From NCBI GenBank assembly GCA_934572465.1, contig CAKTLG010000001.1, positions 62,001 to 126,000 of the forward strand: 64,000 bases of DNA. Direction: 5' to 3'. This stretch comes from an uncultured Oscillospiraceae bacterium (GTDB lineage Bacteria > Bacillota > Clostridia > Oscillospirales > Oscillospiraceae). Shown here in pieces: positions 25,047-33,332 of the stretch. The notes beneath the pieces were generated by a model. It made no database searches, was not told the DNA's origin, and saw only the letters and a program-made list of their open reading frames with translations. The first letter of the stretch is position 1. Each line of letters starts with the position of its first letter. A program made the position numbers and the translations under genes.

Positions 25047-25886
25047 TCATTTGTTGAAGCGCGCGGCGAAGCCGCAGCGGCGGCACAGCGCCTCGGCGGG
25101 CCTTCGCTGTGAAAAGCCCTCGCGGATGGCGCACGCGCGCGGGGAGCCCAGAATTTCATCAAGCGGCTGGGTGAAAATATTGCCCAGCGGGATATCGCCC
25201 TCGTGGTCGAGACAGCAGGGCACAAGCGTGCCGTCGCAGAGCACGCCGAGCTGGTCTCGCAGCCCGTAGCAGAACTGCGCGCCGGACTCGCCGGCGGAAA
25301 GATCAGGCCAGTCGAATTTGCCCGCGCGCTCCAGATAAAGCCGCTCGCGCAGCAAAAAGCTGCCGCCGCGCTTTTCGAGCCAGCCGCTTCCTGCGCGAGT
25401 GCGCAGAAAGTCAAGGATCTCGCCGTTGCGCGCGTCCGCGCCGCCGTCGTTCCAGAGCCGCAGCGCGACGATGACGCCTTTTTGCGCGGCTCGCTCGGCA
25501 AAGTCCCACACCTGCGTTAAATACGCAAGCTCCTGCTCGTCCGCGCCGTCGTTGCCCTCAAAGCTGTGGAGCGAGACGCTGATCTTGTGCAGGCTTTCGG
25601 CGGCAAGCAGCTCGTCCGCGCGCTTTTGCAGCAGCGTGCCGTTCGTTGTGATGCAGACCTTCATATCCCGCGCTTTGGCGAGGGCAAAAAGCCCAGGCAG
25701 CTCCGGATGCAGCAGCGGCTCGCCCATCACGTGGAGGTAGACGTACCGCACATGCCCCTCGAGCCGCGAGAGCACAAGGTCAAATTCGGAAGCCGACATC
25801 GTGCGCGGCGTTCGTTTCGTTTTCGGGCAGAAGGAGCAGGCGAGATTGCAGCGGTTCGTGATCTCGACGTAGGCTTTTTTCAGCAT
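25047..25886 (-). CDS. Radical SAM protein with SPASM-type C-terminus
   Basis: A 279-residue radical SAM enzyme. CNLACSFCPK near residue 13 binds the catalytic cluster, and HVMGEPLLHP and ITTNGTLL are family motifs. The C-terminal part has extra cysteines (CYGL, CDGTLVPCCLD, CRRCGF) as in SPASM proteins, which bind auxiliary 4Fe-4S clusters and often modify peptides or proteins. No precursor peptide is visible nearby, so the substrate is unknown. It is first in a six-gene operon, preceded by a promoter at 25917-25944. Confidence 0.83.
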   Translation of the reverse strand: MLKKAYVEITNRCNLACSFCPKTKRTPRTMSASEFDLVLSRLEGHVRYVYLHVMGEPLLHPELPGLFALAKARDMKVCITTNGTLLQKRADELLAAESLHKISVSLHSFEGNDGADEQELAYLTQVWDFAERAAQKGVIVALRLWNDGGADARNGEILDFLRTRAGSGWLEKRGGSFLLRERLYLERAGKFDWPDLSAGESGAQFCYGLRDQLGVLCDGTLVPCCLDHEGDIPLGNIFTQPLDEILGSPRACAIREGFSQRRPAEALCRRCGFAARFNK

Positions 25887-25916
25887 CGCGCGGCTCCTTT
25901 CCCAAAGCTACAAAAT

Positions 25917-25944
25917 ATCATACCATATCGCGGCGGAATTGCAA
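25917..25944 (-). promoter_or_regulatory. Promoter of the radical SAM-mutY-tdk operon
   Basis: On the minus strand, TTGCAA (25939-25944) and TATGAT (25917-25922) are spaced by 16 bp, about 30 bases before the first gene. Confidence 0.65.
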
Positions 25945-25992
25945 AGCTTTTTCCCTTGCGCCGGCGGCATATGTCTTCCCATTTTGGACGGC

Positions 25993-26012
25993 TTGTGATA
26001 TAGTGATCACAA
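25993..26012 (+). promoter_or_regulatory. CRP/FNR-type palindrome overlapping the promoter of the GLUG-repeat gene
   Basis: TTGTGAT-ATAGTG-ATCACAA is a perfect 7-bp inverted repeat with the TGTGA-N6-TCACA spacing of CRP/FNR-family sites. It overlaps an extended -10 box (TG-A-TATAGT, -10 at 25999-26004), so binding there should repress. Which regulator binds is unknown. Confidence 0.6.
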
Positions 26013-26058
26013 TGTGATGATCAGACGCGAAAACAACGATTTCAGGAGGAAGATCAAA

Positions 26059-28222
26059 ATGAAAAAGCTGTTGTCAGCAGTGCTTTACATTATATTGTGT
26101 GTGGCTACCATGCCAGTCTGTGCGTCCGCTGCGGAGACATCCTCTGCCGAAGCGCCGCCGATCCCGGAGAGCGGCGATGTGTGGGACGGCTCTATTTTGC
26201 AGCCAAGCAAGCTGGTGCAGAAAGGCGATGTGTATTATTATGAGATCACCAAATGCGCAGAGCTTGCTTTTGTGGCACAGACCGGCGGGGATTGGCTGTC
26301 GCGCAACTATATTCTTGGCAACAACCTCATTCTGAACGACGTCACATTGACGTGGGATGAAAAGGGAAATCTCACCAACGAAGAGGAACTGAAAGAGTGG
26401 ACGCCCGTCGGCTGTGATGAGTTTTTCACGGGAAGATTCGATGGCAATGGTTATACCGTTTCCGGCCTGTATATCAGCAGCGGCGGCAGTAGCAAGGGCT
26501 TAATTGGCAAGCTGGGCGGAAATGCATCAGAGGTTTCCAACGTTAATGTGGTAAATGCCTATGTTTACAGCGGCTATTATGTCGGAGGGATCGTTGGAAA
26601 TCATTATAGAGGCGAAGGGATCAAAAAACTGCTCATTTTCCGGACTGGTTCGGGCAGATAATACATGTGCCGGAGGAATCTGTGGGTATAGCAGAACTGG
26701 TTCCATAATGAACTGCCGAAACTATGGTACGATCATTGCCGATATTTGCGCCGGCGGTATTGTTGGCAACGGCGATGAGATCAGAGAATGCATCAATTAC
26801 GGAAAAGTGATCAAGTCGGACGTGAATCCCTATGACAGCTACTATGGCCAGGAGTTTGGCGGCATTGCCGGAGGCACCTCGTGGGTTTACGATTGTGTCA
26901 ACTATGGTAGCGTCTGCGGCGACTCCATGGTCGGGGGAATTGCGGGAGAGCTGTATAGCGCGGAGGATTGCGTCAATTACGGCAGTATTTCCGGCAATAC
27001 CTACGTTGCAGGAATAGGAACCTTGGAAAAGGATTACAGCAGTTCTATTACCGATAGTTACGAAAGGTGCGCGAATTATGGCAGCGTGACGGCAACCGGC
27101 GACTATGTGGGAGGAATAACCGCGAATGCAAAAAGCGTGAGGAATGTTCTGGAATGCAGTAACGCCGGGACGGTCACAGGGAATTCTTACTGCGGCGGCA
27201 TTGTAGGGCGCAGCCTAGCCAGAATTGAAAACTGCTATAATACCGGCTTTGTGAGCGGGAACACATATGTTGGCGGGATTTTGGGATCGGGCAAAAACTG
27301 CAGAGTTTCCAATTGCTATTCGATCGGCGCCGTTTCGGGGAGCGCGAGCGTAGGCGCCGTTCTGGTTGCAAGCGATGCGATCTGGGGCGACAGCAAAGTT
27401 TCTGCCTGCTATTATGGCAAGCAGGATGATCTGAATGCGGCAGTTTACGGCTGCGGAGATTCCGGACTGGATAGCGACATTGCGGGAACGGCGGCAAGGA
27501 CGCTTGAGGAACTGAAAGAACAGGCCACCTATACGGGGTGGAGCTATGGAACGACATGGAGCATTTCAGAGTCGAAGAATGGGGGCTTTCCGTTTCTTGC
27601 ATGGCAGGAGTCCCTGCTTGATGGAGGGACAAGGGTTCAAGGCGTAGCAATTTCCCAGCAGTCGCTCTCGCTTCCTCTTGGCGACGATCGCTATCTTGCC
27701 GCAAATGTTTCTCCGCAAAATGCAACTGTACAGACGGTGCGCTGGGAATCCTCGGCTCCGCATATTGCGGCGATATCTCAGACTGGCCGCGTTACCGCCG
27801 TTTCGCCGGGAACGGCGATCATCACCGTAACGACGTTAGATGGCGGATATACCGCCTCCTGCGCCGTAACGGTTACGGAACGTAAGGCTGAGGAATACCG
27901 GATCAACGGCATCACCGTTCGGGACAGCGGCGGGGAGCAGCTGACGGCTATACCGACCGGAAGCTTTCTTGCATCGGTGTCCATTACGAATCTGACCTCT
28001 GAGGGGGACACGATGGTGCTCCTTGCGGCCTATACCGCGCAGGGGCAGTACAAGGGGCTGATGTGGGTCTCTGTGCGAAATCTTCCCGTTGGCGCTTCGG
28101 TGGAGGTCACGCTGCCGGTTGAAAACAGCGATGGGACGATCGCACAGATGAAGGCGTTTCCCGTTGCATCCTTCAGCGACTTTACCTCTCTTGGCCCGTC
28201 GGCTGACTTTCCGCGGCGGTGA
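26059..28222 (+). pseudogene. Secreted GLUG-repeat/Big2 surface protein, split by a frameshift
   Basis: The first frame (26059-26661) starts after AGGAGG with a clear signal peptide (MKKLLSAVLYIILCVATMP, cleaved near SAAE) and reads into YVGGIVGN before a stop at 26661. The second frame (open from 26555, ending 28222) continues with at least seven more GGI(V/A/C)G repeats (CAGGICGY, CAGGIVGN, MVGGIAGE, YVGGITAN, YCGGIVGR, YVGGILGS and others), then a Big2-like domain (about 27640-27870) and a C-terminal beta domain. The join requires a +1 shift near 26617-26628, where GGG and an A6 run sit. GC is near 50% in sampled lines, against about 70% next door, so acquisition by transfer is likely. No LPxTG or SLH anchor is seen. 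Confidence 0.75.
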
Positions 28223-28248
28223 GCTGCGCGGAAAAGCGTTTTAAGCCC

Positions 28249-28278
28249 CTTGCGCCGGCGGGGGGAGTCTGCTATAAT
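28249..28278 (+). promoter_or_regulatory. Promoter of the MBL-fold gene
   Basis: TTGCGC (28249-28254) and a perfect TATAAT (28273-28278) are spaced by 18 bp, about 45 bases before the start codon. Confidence 0.7.
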
Positions 28279-28323
28279 CCTACAGGCATACTTCCATCTT
28301 CCGCGCGAAAGGAGACTCCTCGC

Positions 28324-29100
28324 ATGACCGTTACCTTCATCGCCCACAGCGCCTATCTTGTGGAGTGGGACAGATTTTACACGCTTTTCGACTACACGTG
28401 GGAGCCGGACTATACCGGCGCGCTGCCCGCGCTCGCTGAGGATAAGCCGCTGCTCGTCTTCGTGAGCCACAGCCATGAGGATCATTTCGACGCGAAGATC
28501 TTCGGCCTTTTGGACCAGCATCCCGACACGCGCTTTTTTATCTCGCGCGACATTCGCCTCACCGAGCGCAAGCGCAAATGGCTGAACATCTCCGACGAAG
28601 CCTTTGCCCGCACGACCGTCCTCCGGCACGACAGCATCCTGCTGACCGAGGCCGCGGGCGAGGAGCTGAGCATCCGCGCCATCAAGTCCACCGACATCGG
28701 CAACGCCTATCTCCTGCGCGCCGAGGGGAAAATGGTCTACCACGGGGGAGATCTCAACTGGTGGCACTGGGAGAGCGAGGGAAAGAGCTACTGCGCCGAC
28801 ATGGCCGTCCACTACCGCGCTGCGATCGACAAGCTTGCCGCCGCCGTGCGCGACGAGGCGGCGGACAACGGCATCGCGCCGGAGATATTCGCGGCGATGG
28901 CGCCGCTCGACCCGCGGCTCGGCGAGGCCGCCGAGGGGCTCGGCATCGAGCATCTGATGAAGTGCGTCGCGGTGAGGCATCTGTTCCCCATGCACATGTG
29001 GAAAAAATTCGAGGTCATCGACCGCTACCTTGCCGCCCACCCGGGACAGAGAGAGGTTGTCGCGCGCATCACGCGCGACGGCGAGACCTTTACGATCTGA
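28324..29100 (+). CDS. Metallo-beta-lactamase-fold hydrolase
   Basis: A 258-residue MBL-superfamily protein, probably cytosolic. It begins VTFIAHSAYLVEW and has the metal motif SHSHEDHFD. VYHGGDLNWWHWE supplies further ligands, and HLFPMHMW near the end gives the last His. This arrangement resembles the UlaG/YtnP-like or phospholipase-D-like subgroup; the substrate is not predictable. ATG at 28324 follows AAAGGAG; the frame is open to 28219, but that overlaps the promoter. It stands alone and shares the bidirectional terminator at 29107-29141 with the SLH gene. Confidence 0.8.
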   Translation: MTVTFIAHSAYLVEWDRFYTLFDYTWEPDYTGALPALAEDKPLLVFVSHSHEDHFDAKIFGLLDQHPDTRFFISRDIRLTERKRKWLNISDEAFARTTVLRHDSILLTEAAGEELSIRAIKSTDIGNAYLLRAEGKMVYHGGDLNWWHWESEGKSYCADMAVHYRAAIDKLAAAVRDEAADNGIAPEIFAAMAPLDPRLGEAAEGLGIEHLMKCVAVRHLFPMHMWKKFEVIDRYLAAHPGQREVVARITRDGETFTI

Positions 29101-29106
29101 AGCGCA

Positions 29107-29141
29107 AAAAGCTCTTTCCGCGTCAAGCGGAAAGAGCTTTT
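29107..29141. terminator. Bidirectional terminator between convergent genes
   Basis: AAAAGCTCTTTCCGC pairs perfectly with GCGGAAAGAGCTTTT around GTCAA. It has A and T runs on both sides and lies between the stops at 29100 and 29143. Confidence 0.92.
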
Positions 29142-29142
29142 C

Positions 29143-30645
29143 TTATTGCTGCGTCCACTGGTGATGCTTGCGCGACTGCTCCGCGCTCATGCCGAACCAG
29201 CGCAGATCCGTGCGCCCGTACTGATCGCCCCACGTCACGTCGATATGGTATTCCCTGCCGTCGAGCGCCGCAAGCGTCCAGATGTGGCTGTCGTTGAACA
29301 GCGCCGAGCATTTGATGCCCTCGAGCTTCAGAAGCAGGTTGTATGCCCCCGTGTAGCCGTCGCACACGGCAAGCCCGTCAACAAGCGCGCCGTAGGCGAG
29401 GTGGCTGAGCGAATCGTCGCCCGCGTCCTGATCGTAGCGGCAGTTGTCGCAAAGCCACAAAAAGTAGGTGCGCGCGATCTCATACTGGCTCATGCCGTAG
29501 TCCAGCATCCCGCTCTCCCAGAGCGAATCGTGCAGGGCGATGGCGGCGGCGAGCGTTTTGGCGCGGTAGGACGCGAGCGTTTCGTCCGTACAGGCCGTGG
29601 AGGAGAACGTCAGCACGACTCTGCCGCTGGAATAGACCTTGCAGGAAACGGCGTTGTACATCTGCTCGCAATAGGTCTTTACGCATGAGGTGAACGCCTG
29701 CGTCAGCGCGCTCGCGTTCGCGGCGGTGAGGGTCTTGGAATATTGCAGCGTGATCGTGCGTTCGCCGCGCGCGAGCATATCACGCACGAGCGTGTCGATC
29801 GCGGCGGTGTCCTTCGCGCCCGGCGCGGCGGGGAGACTGTCCGGCGCGCTGATAAGGCCCGCGAGCGTTTTGCCCGCGGCGGAGTGGTAGGGTGCGACGG
29901 TCCAGTCAAGCGTCAGGCGCGCTTCCGGCTCGACCACGCGCGTCAGAAGCGCCGCGATCTCCGCGCGGCTCACGCTGCGCTCGGGATAAAAGCTGCCCTT
30001 TTCGTCCATGCCGGAGAGAAGCCCTCTGCGGTACATCAGCAGGATCTCGCTGCGGTAGGGCGTTTTCTCCGTCACGTCGGCGATGAACTCGCCGCTGGCG
30101 ACGCCCGAGGTCACGAGCGCGGCGTTGATATCCTCGTACCATTCCTCGGGCAGCGCGAAGGCGAAGATGCCCGCCATCTGCGCGCGCGAGGCGGGCAGGA
30201 GGTAGAAGCCCTCAAAGCTGTTGTCCAGCAGCTTTTCGCTCTTGAGATAGGCGACGTAGGGCGCGTACCACGGCGCGCCGTCTTCGCTCTCCGTCTCCGG
30301 CAGCGCGTCGCTGCCGGTCTGATAGATGCAGCGCAGACGCGCCGCGATCGTCAAAAGTTCTGCGATCGTGATGCTCTCCTGCGGGGCGAAGCGCCCTTCG
30401 CCGCGCCCGTTCAGCAGCCCGTATTCGTAGGCGGAGACGACGGCGGGGGCATACCAGCCGTCCTCGCTCACGTCGGAAAATTCGCCCTCATAGGCGCGCA
30501 GCGGCGTAAAGCGCGGCGCCTCCTCCGCCGTTTCCGCCTGCTCCGGCGGGATATCTTCGGCGGGATCGCTCTGGGCGAGGGCGCTGACCGTCATCAGCAG
30601 CGCCAGCGCGAGGAAAAGCGGCGCGGCGCGTAGTTTCATGGCCAT
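29143..30645 (-). CDS. Secreted SLH-domain protein with transglutaminase-like domain
   Basis: A 500-residue exported protein: signal peptide (about residues 1-25), then three S-layer-homology-like segments (about 55-240, for example FSDVSEDGWYAPAVVSAYEYGLLNG) that should bind wall polymer. A linker region is followed by a transglutaminase-core-like domain (about 385-495). A Cys-His-Asp triad is visible: AVCDGYTGAYN, NDSHIWTLAAL and YHIDVTWGD. These domains usually act as peptidases or wall-modifying enzymes rather than true cross-linkers. Met1 or Met3 may be the start. The LCP wall-ligase gene upstream on the same strand fits a cell-envelope role. Confidence 0.85.
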   Translation of the reverse strand: MAMKLRAAPLFLALALLMTVSALAQSDPAEDIPPEQAETAEEAPRFTPLRAYEGEFSDVSEDGWYAPAVVSAYEYGLLNGRGEGRFAPQESITIAELLTIAARLRCIYQTGSDALPETESEDGAPWYAPYVAYLKSEKLLDNSFEGFYLLPASRAQMAGIFAFALPEEWYEDINAALVTSGVASGEFIADVTEKTPYRSEILLMYRRGLLSGMDEKGSFYPERSVSRAEIAALLTRVVEPEARLTLDWTVAPYHSAAGKTLAGLISAPDSLPAAPGAKDTAAIDTLVRDMLARGERTITLQYSKTLTAANASALTQAFTSCVKTYCEQMYNAVSCKVYSSGRVVLTFSSTACTDETLASYRAKTLAAAIALHDSLWESGMLDYGMSQYEIARTYFLWLCDNCRYDQDAGDDSLSHLAYGALVDGLAVCDGYTGAYNLLLKLEGIKCSALFNDSHIWTLAALDGREYHIDVTWGDQYGRTDLRWFGMSAEQSRKHHQWTQQ

Positions 30646-30681
30646 GGTCTCTTTCTCACTCCTGCTCTTTCAAAGCGCCCC

Positions 30682-31713
30682 TTACGGGACAAGAATGTTC
30701 ATATCCTCCGCGCTGATGTCGTCCACATAGGGATTCAGCGCGCTGTTGACAAGCGCCAGCACCGCCTCGGGGTCAAGCGTGTAGACCGACGCGCCCTTGT
30801 ACCAGCCCGTGCCGTCGCCGGGCAGCGTGTGGAAGGAGATGGCGTCCGTGCCGCCCATTGAGAGCGCCTCGTTGCCCAGCCACACAAGGTTGCCGAGCGT
30901 CAGGTCGGTCTTGACATACTTGAGGAAGACCTCGGCCATCGCGGGCACATTTTCGATCTTGAGGAGCTTCTGCGCCACGGCCTTCAAAAACGCCTGCTGC
31001 GTGCCGATGCGGCCGATGTCCTCCGTGCCGTAGCCCGTTCCGTCGTTGTTGTGGCGGAAGCGCACGACCTCCATCGCCTGCTGGCCGTTCAGATGCTGCA
31101 TCCCCTTTTTGAAGTGGATGTGCAGATCCTGATAAGGATCGTCATAGTCCATATTGATGGGCACGTCGAAGTCGACGCCATCGATCTGGTCGACCAGCTC
31201 GATAAAGCCCTTGAGATCGACGCTGACGTAAAAGTCCACCGGAATGCCGAGGAGATCGGCGATCTCGGCGCGCAGCTGGTCGGTGCCGCCTTTGGCGTAG
31301 GCGTAGTTGAGCTTGTGACCGCTGCTCATCAGCGAGTCGCGCGGCAGACTGACCAGATCAATGGTCTTGTTCACGGCGTCGAAGCGCATGAGGATGTTCG
31401 TGTCGCTGCCGCCGGCGCCATTGTCGATGCCGGAGAGCAGGATCGTATAGCAGTACTGCTTGCGCGCGCGGCCGTTGGCGATGACCTCGGTGTCGCCGCC
31501 GTCCGTCTCCGCGCCGTCCGTCTGCGTATCCTGCGGCGGCGTATCGTCCACCGGCTCGGGTGCGCGCACGACGTATTTGACGACCGCAACGCCCGCCACG
31601 ACCAGAAACAGCAGCGACAGCAGCGTGACCGTCACCCTTTCCGCGCGCGGCCGTCTGGCCTTTTTCTTCCTGGGGCGCTTCGGCGCCGCGTCGTATCGTT
31701 CTTTCTCACTCAT
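30682..31713 (-). CDS. LytR-CpsA-Psr (LCP) family protein
   Basis: Membrane-anchored ligase family that attaches anionic polymers or polysaccharides to peptidoglycan. A basic cytosolic N-terminus is followed by one membrane helix (about residues 30-52), an acidic linker, and the LCP domain with LLSGIDNGAGGSDTNILMRFD, LVSLPRDSLM and VRFRHNNDG. The charged residues Asp, Arg and Arg of the family active site are present. The start is placed at 31713 (MSEKERYD) because the TATAAT box at 31751-31756 makes 31752 impossible; 31722 is an alternative. It probably forms a unit with the SLH gene 36 bases downstream. Confidence 0.9.
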   Translation of the reverse strand: MSEKERYDAAPKRPRKKKARRPRAERVTVTLLSLLFLVVAGVAVVKYVVRAPEPVDDTPPQDTQTDGAETDGGDTEVIANGRARKQYCYTILLSGIDNGAGGSDTNILMRFDAVNKTIDLVSLPRDSLMSSGHKLNYAYAKGGTDQLRAEIADLLGIPVDFYVSVDLKGFIELVDQIDGVDFDVPINMDYDDPYQDLHIHFKKGMQHLNGQQAMEVVRFRHNNDGTGYGTEDIGRIGTQQAFLKAVAQKLLKIENVPAMAEVFLKYVKTDLTLGNLVWLGNEALSMGGTDAISFHTLPGDGTGWYKGASVYTLDPEAVLALVNSALNPYVDDISAEDMNILVP

Positions 31714-31750
31714 CGCTCTCATCCATTTCTCTGTTGGTTTACAATAATGC

Positions 31751-31779
31751 ATTATAGCCGCTCCGGCGCGATTCTACAA
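31751..31779 (-). promoter_or_regulatory. Promoter of the LCP-SLH genes
   Basis: On the minus strand, TTGTAG (31774-31779) and a perfect TATAAT (31751-31756) are spaced by 17 bp. Confidence 0.7.
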
Positions 31780-31898
31780 GAGCCAATTTCCCCGCGCTGC
31801 GGCAAAAGGACGACCGGCATACGCAAAGCGGGTATGCCGATCGGCGGGAGCCTTATTTCATATAGACGGAAAAACGCGAAAAAAGTTTCCTCAAATGC

Positions 31899-32147
31899 TC
31901 AAAAACCTCTGTATTTTTTCCGCGTGGCCATGCCGCCGCGGATGTGGCGCTGGGCCTTGTTTTCCTCCAGCACCTCCTTCACCTGAAGGTAGAGACTGCG
32001 GTTGAACTGCGGCAGACGGTCCTGAAGATCCTTATGTACGGTCGACTTGCTCACGCCGAACTTCTTCGCCGCGGCGCGCACGGTGGCGCGGTTCTCGATG
32101 ATGTAGGTAGCCAGCGCGCAGGCGCGATCTTCCATGTTTCCCTTCAT
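31899..32147 (-). CDS. spoIIID: Sporulation transcription factor SpoIIID
   Basis: A small mother-cell DNA-binding protein that adjusts the sigma-E regulon and leads to sigma-K. The helix-turn-helix AAAKKFGVSKSTVHKDLQDR and the basic C-terminal GGMATRKKYRG are near-identical to known SpoIIID proteins as I recall them, and RHIRGG is diagnostic. ATG at 32147 follows TAGGAG by eight bases and gives 82 residues; a frame to 32177 exists but would cover the ribosome-binding site. A sigma-E-like promoter lies at 32177-32205. This is strong evidence that the organism forms endospores. Confidence 0.96.
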   Translation of the reverse strand: MKGNMEDRACALATYIIENRATVRAAAKKFGVSKSTVHKDLQDRLPQFNRSLYLQVKEVLEENKAQRHIRGGMATRKKYRGF

Positions 32148-32176
32148 GAAGCACACTCCTATCCCATGGTGCTCCA

Positions 32177-32205
32177 TCTATATGCGCGCGTTTTGGGAAA
32201 CATAC
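32177..32205 (-). promoter_or_regulatory. Sigma-E-like promoter of spoIIID
   Basis: On the minus strand, GTATGTT (32199-32205) and CATATAGA (32177-32184) are separated by 14 bp. They resemble the sigma-E consensus (-35 KMATATW, -10 CATACAMT), and spoIIID is sigma-E dependent in Bacillus subtilis. Spacing to the ribosome-binding site is reasonable. Confidence 0.55.
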
Positions 32206-32253
32206 CTGACGGCGAATGCCCGCGCGCATTTTACGCGCCGCGCGGGGAAGCCT

Positions 32254-33186
32254 TTACAGCAGCAGCGTCAGCACGGGGATCACGACAAAGCACGCGAGCG
32301 TCGAGAGCGCCGCGCCCTGCGCCGCGAGCTGCTCGTCCGCGCCGTATTCCGCCGCCGCCACGACCGTCTGCGTCACGACGGGCATCGCCGTCTCCACAGC
32401 AAGCACGCTGCGCGCAAGCCCCTCGACGCCCAGCAGCGCGCACAGCGCGAGCGAGAGCGCGGGCGAGAGCAGGAAGCGGAAGCTCATCGTCGCGGCCTGC
32501 ACGCGGTCGACGCGCAGGTTTTTCAGCCCGATCTCATGGATGATGCAGCCTGTGAGCAGCAGCGCCAGCGGCGTGACGAGGTTGTTCATGTACCGGCAGT
32601 AGCTCATCACGAGCGGCGGCAGCTTGATGTCCAGCAGCACCAGCGCGAGGCCGAGGAAGACCGCGAGCACGGCCGGCGTTTTGAAAAACCGCGCGACGGC
32701 GCGGCGGTCAAAGCCGCCGCGGCTGCCCGACCAGCGCACGAGCGACAGACCCACGAGCTGGACGAAGCTGGTGTTGACAAGATAGTAGAGCATCACATAG
32801 GGCGTGCAGACCTCGCCGAAAAGCTCGGTGCACATCGGCAGGCCGATGAAAACGGCGTTGGACACCGAGCACATCATCATAAAGACGCCGAGCTGCCTGC
32901 GCGGCAGGCGCAGCAGCCGCCCCAGTCCCCACGAGAGCAGAAACGACGCGCTCGTGCATATGAGCGGCACGAGCAGAAAGCCCGCGGAGCCGACGAGCAG
33001 ATCGTGCGTCAGATTGTTCGTCAGTCCGTAGACGCACATGCAGGGGATGGCGAGCGTCATCAGGAATTTGCTGATGAACGCCTTGGCGGGCTGCCCCATC
33101 CAGCCCATGGCCGCGCAGAGATAGCCGGAGGCCGTCAGCAGCAGGATCAGGGTGACGGAGGAGACCGCGTGAAGAAAGGTAGCCAT
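32254..33186 (-). CDS. AEC-family (auxin efflux carrier type) transporter
   Basis: A 310-residue membrane protein with about ten hydrophobic segments and the two-repeat layout of the AEC/BASS-like superfamily. Conserved features include MMMCSVSNAVFIGLPM near the middle of repeat one and the C-terminal PVVTQTVVAAAEYGAD. Bacterial members export or take up malate and other organic acids; the substrate here is unknown. ATG at 33186 (MATFLHAV) follows GCGAGGT. It is transcribed divergently from the nucleotidyltransferase gene. Confidence 0.88.
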   Translation of the reverse strand: MATFLHAVSSVTLILLLTASGYLCAAMGWMGQPAKAFISKFLMTLAIPCMCVYGLTNNLTHDLLVGSAGFLLVPLICTSASFLLSWGLGRLLRLPRRQLGVFMMMCSVSNAVFIGLPMCTELFGEVCTPYVMLYYLVNTSFVQLVGLSLVRWSGSRGGFDRRAVARFFKTPAVLAVFLGLALVLLDIKLPPLVMSYCRYMNNLVTPLALLLTGCIIHEIGLKNLRVDRVQAATMSFRFLLSPALSLALCALLGVEGLARSVLAVETAMPVVTQTVVAAAEYGADEQLAAQGAALSTLACFVVIPVLTLLL

Positions 33187-33216
33187 GATATACCTCGCAG
33201 AAAAATAGTCGCTTTC

Positions 33217-33246
33217 AGTATACCACCTGCGGATGGAAAAGGGCAA
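33217..33246 (-). promoter_or_regulatory. Promoter of the AEC transporter
   Basis: On the minus strand, TTGCCC (33241-33246) and TATACT (33217-33222) are spaced by 18 bp. Confidence 0.62.
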
Positions 33247-33272
33247 CACGGTTTTTGCGCGCAAAATGCACC

Positions 33273-33301
33273 TTGCAAAGCCGCGCGGGATGGGCTATGA
33301 T
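33273..33301 (+). promoter_or_regulatory. Promoter of the nucleotidyltransferase gene
   Basis: TTGCAA (33273-33278) and TATGAT (33296-33301) are spaced by 17 bp and lie about 30 bases before the start codon. Confidence 0.7.
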
Positions 33302-33332
33302 GAATAGAGATTTTGCAAGGAGGAGCGCTACT

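Noticed and set aside
26617-26629. Programmed -1 frameshift at the A6 tract
   Set aside because: The second frame is +1 of the first, so a -1 slip would not join them; a base change or transcript slippage is needed instead.
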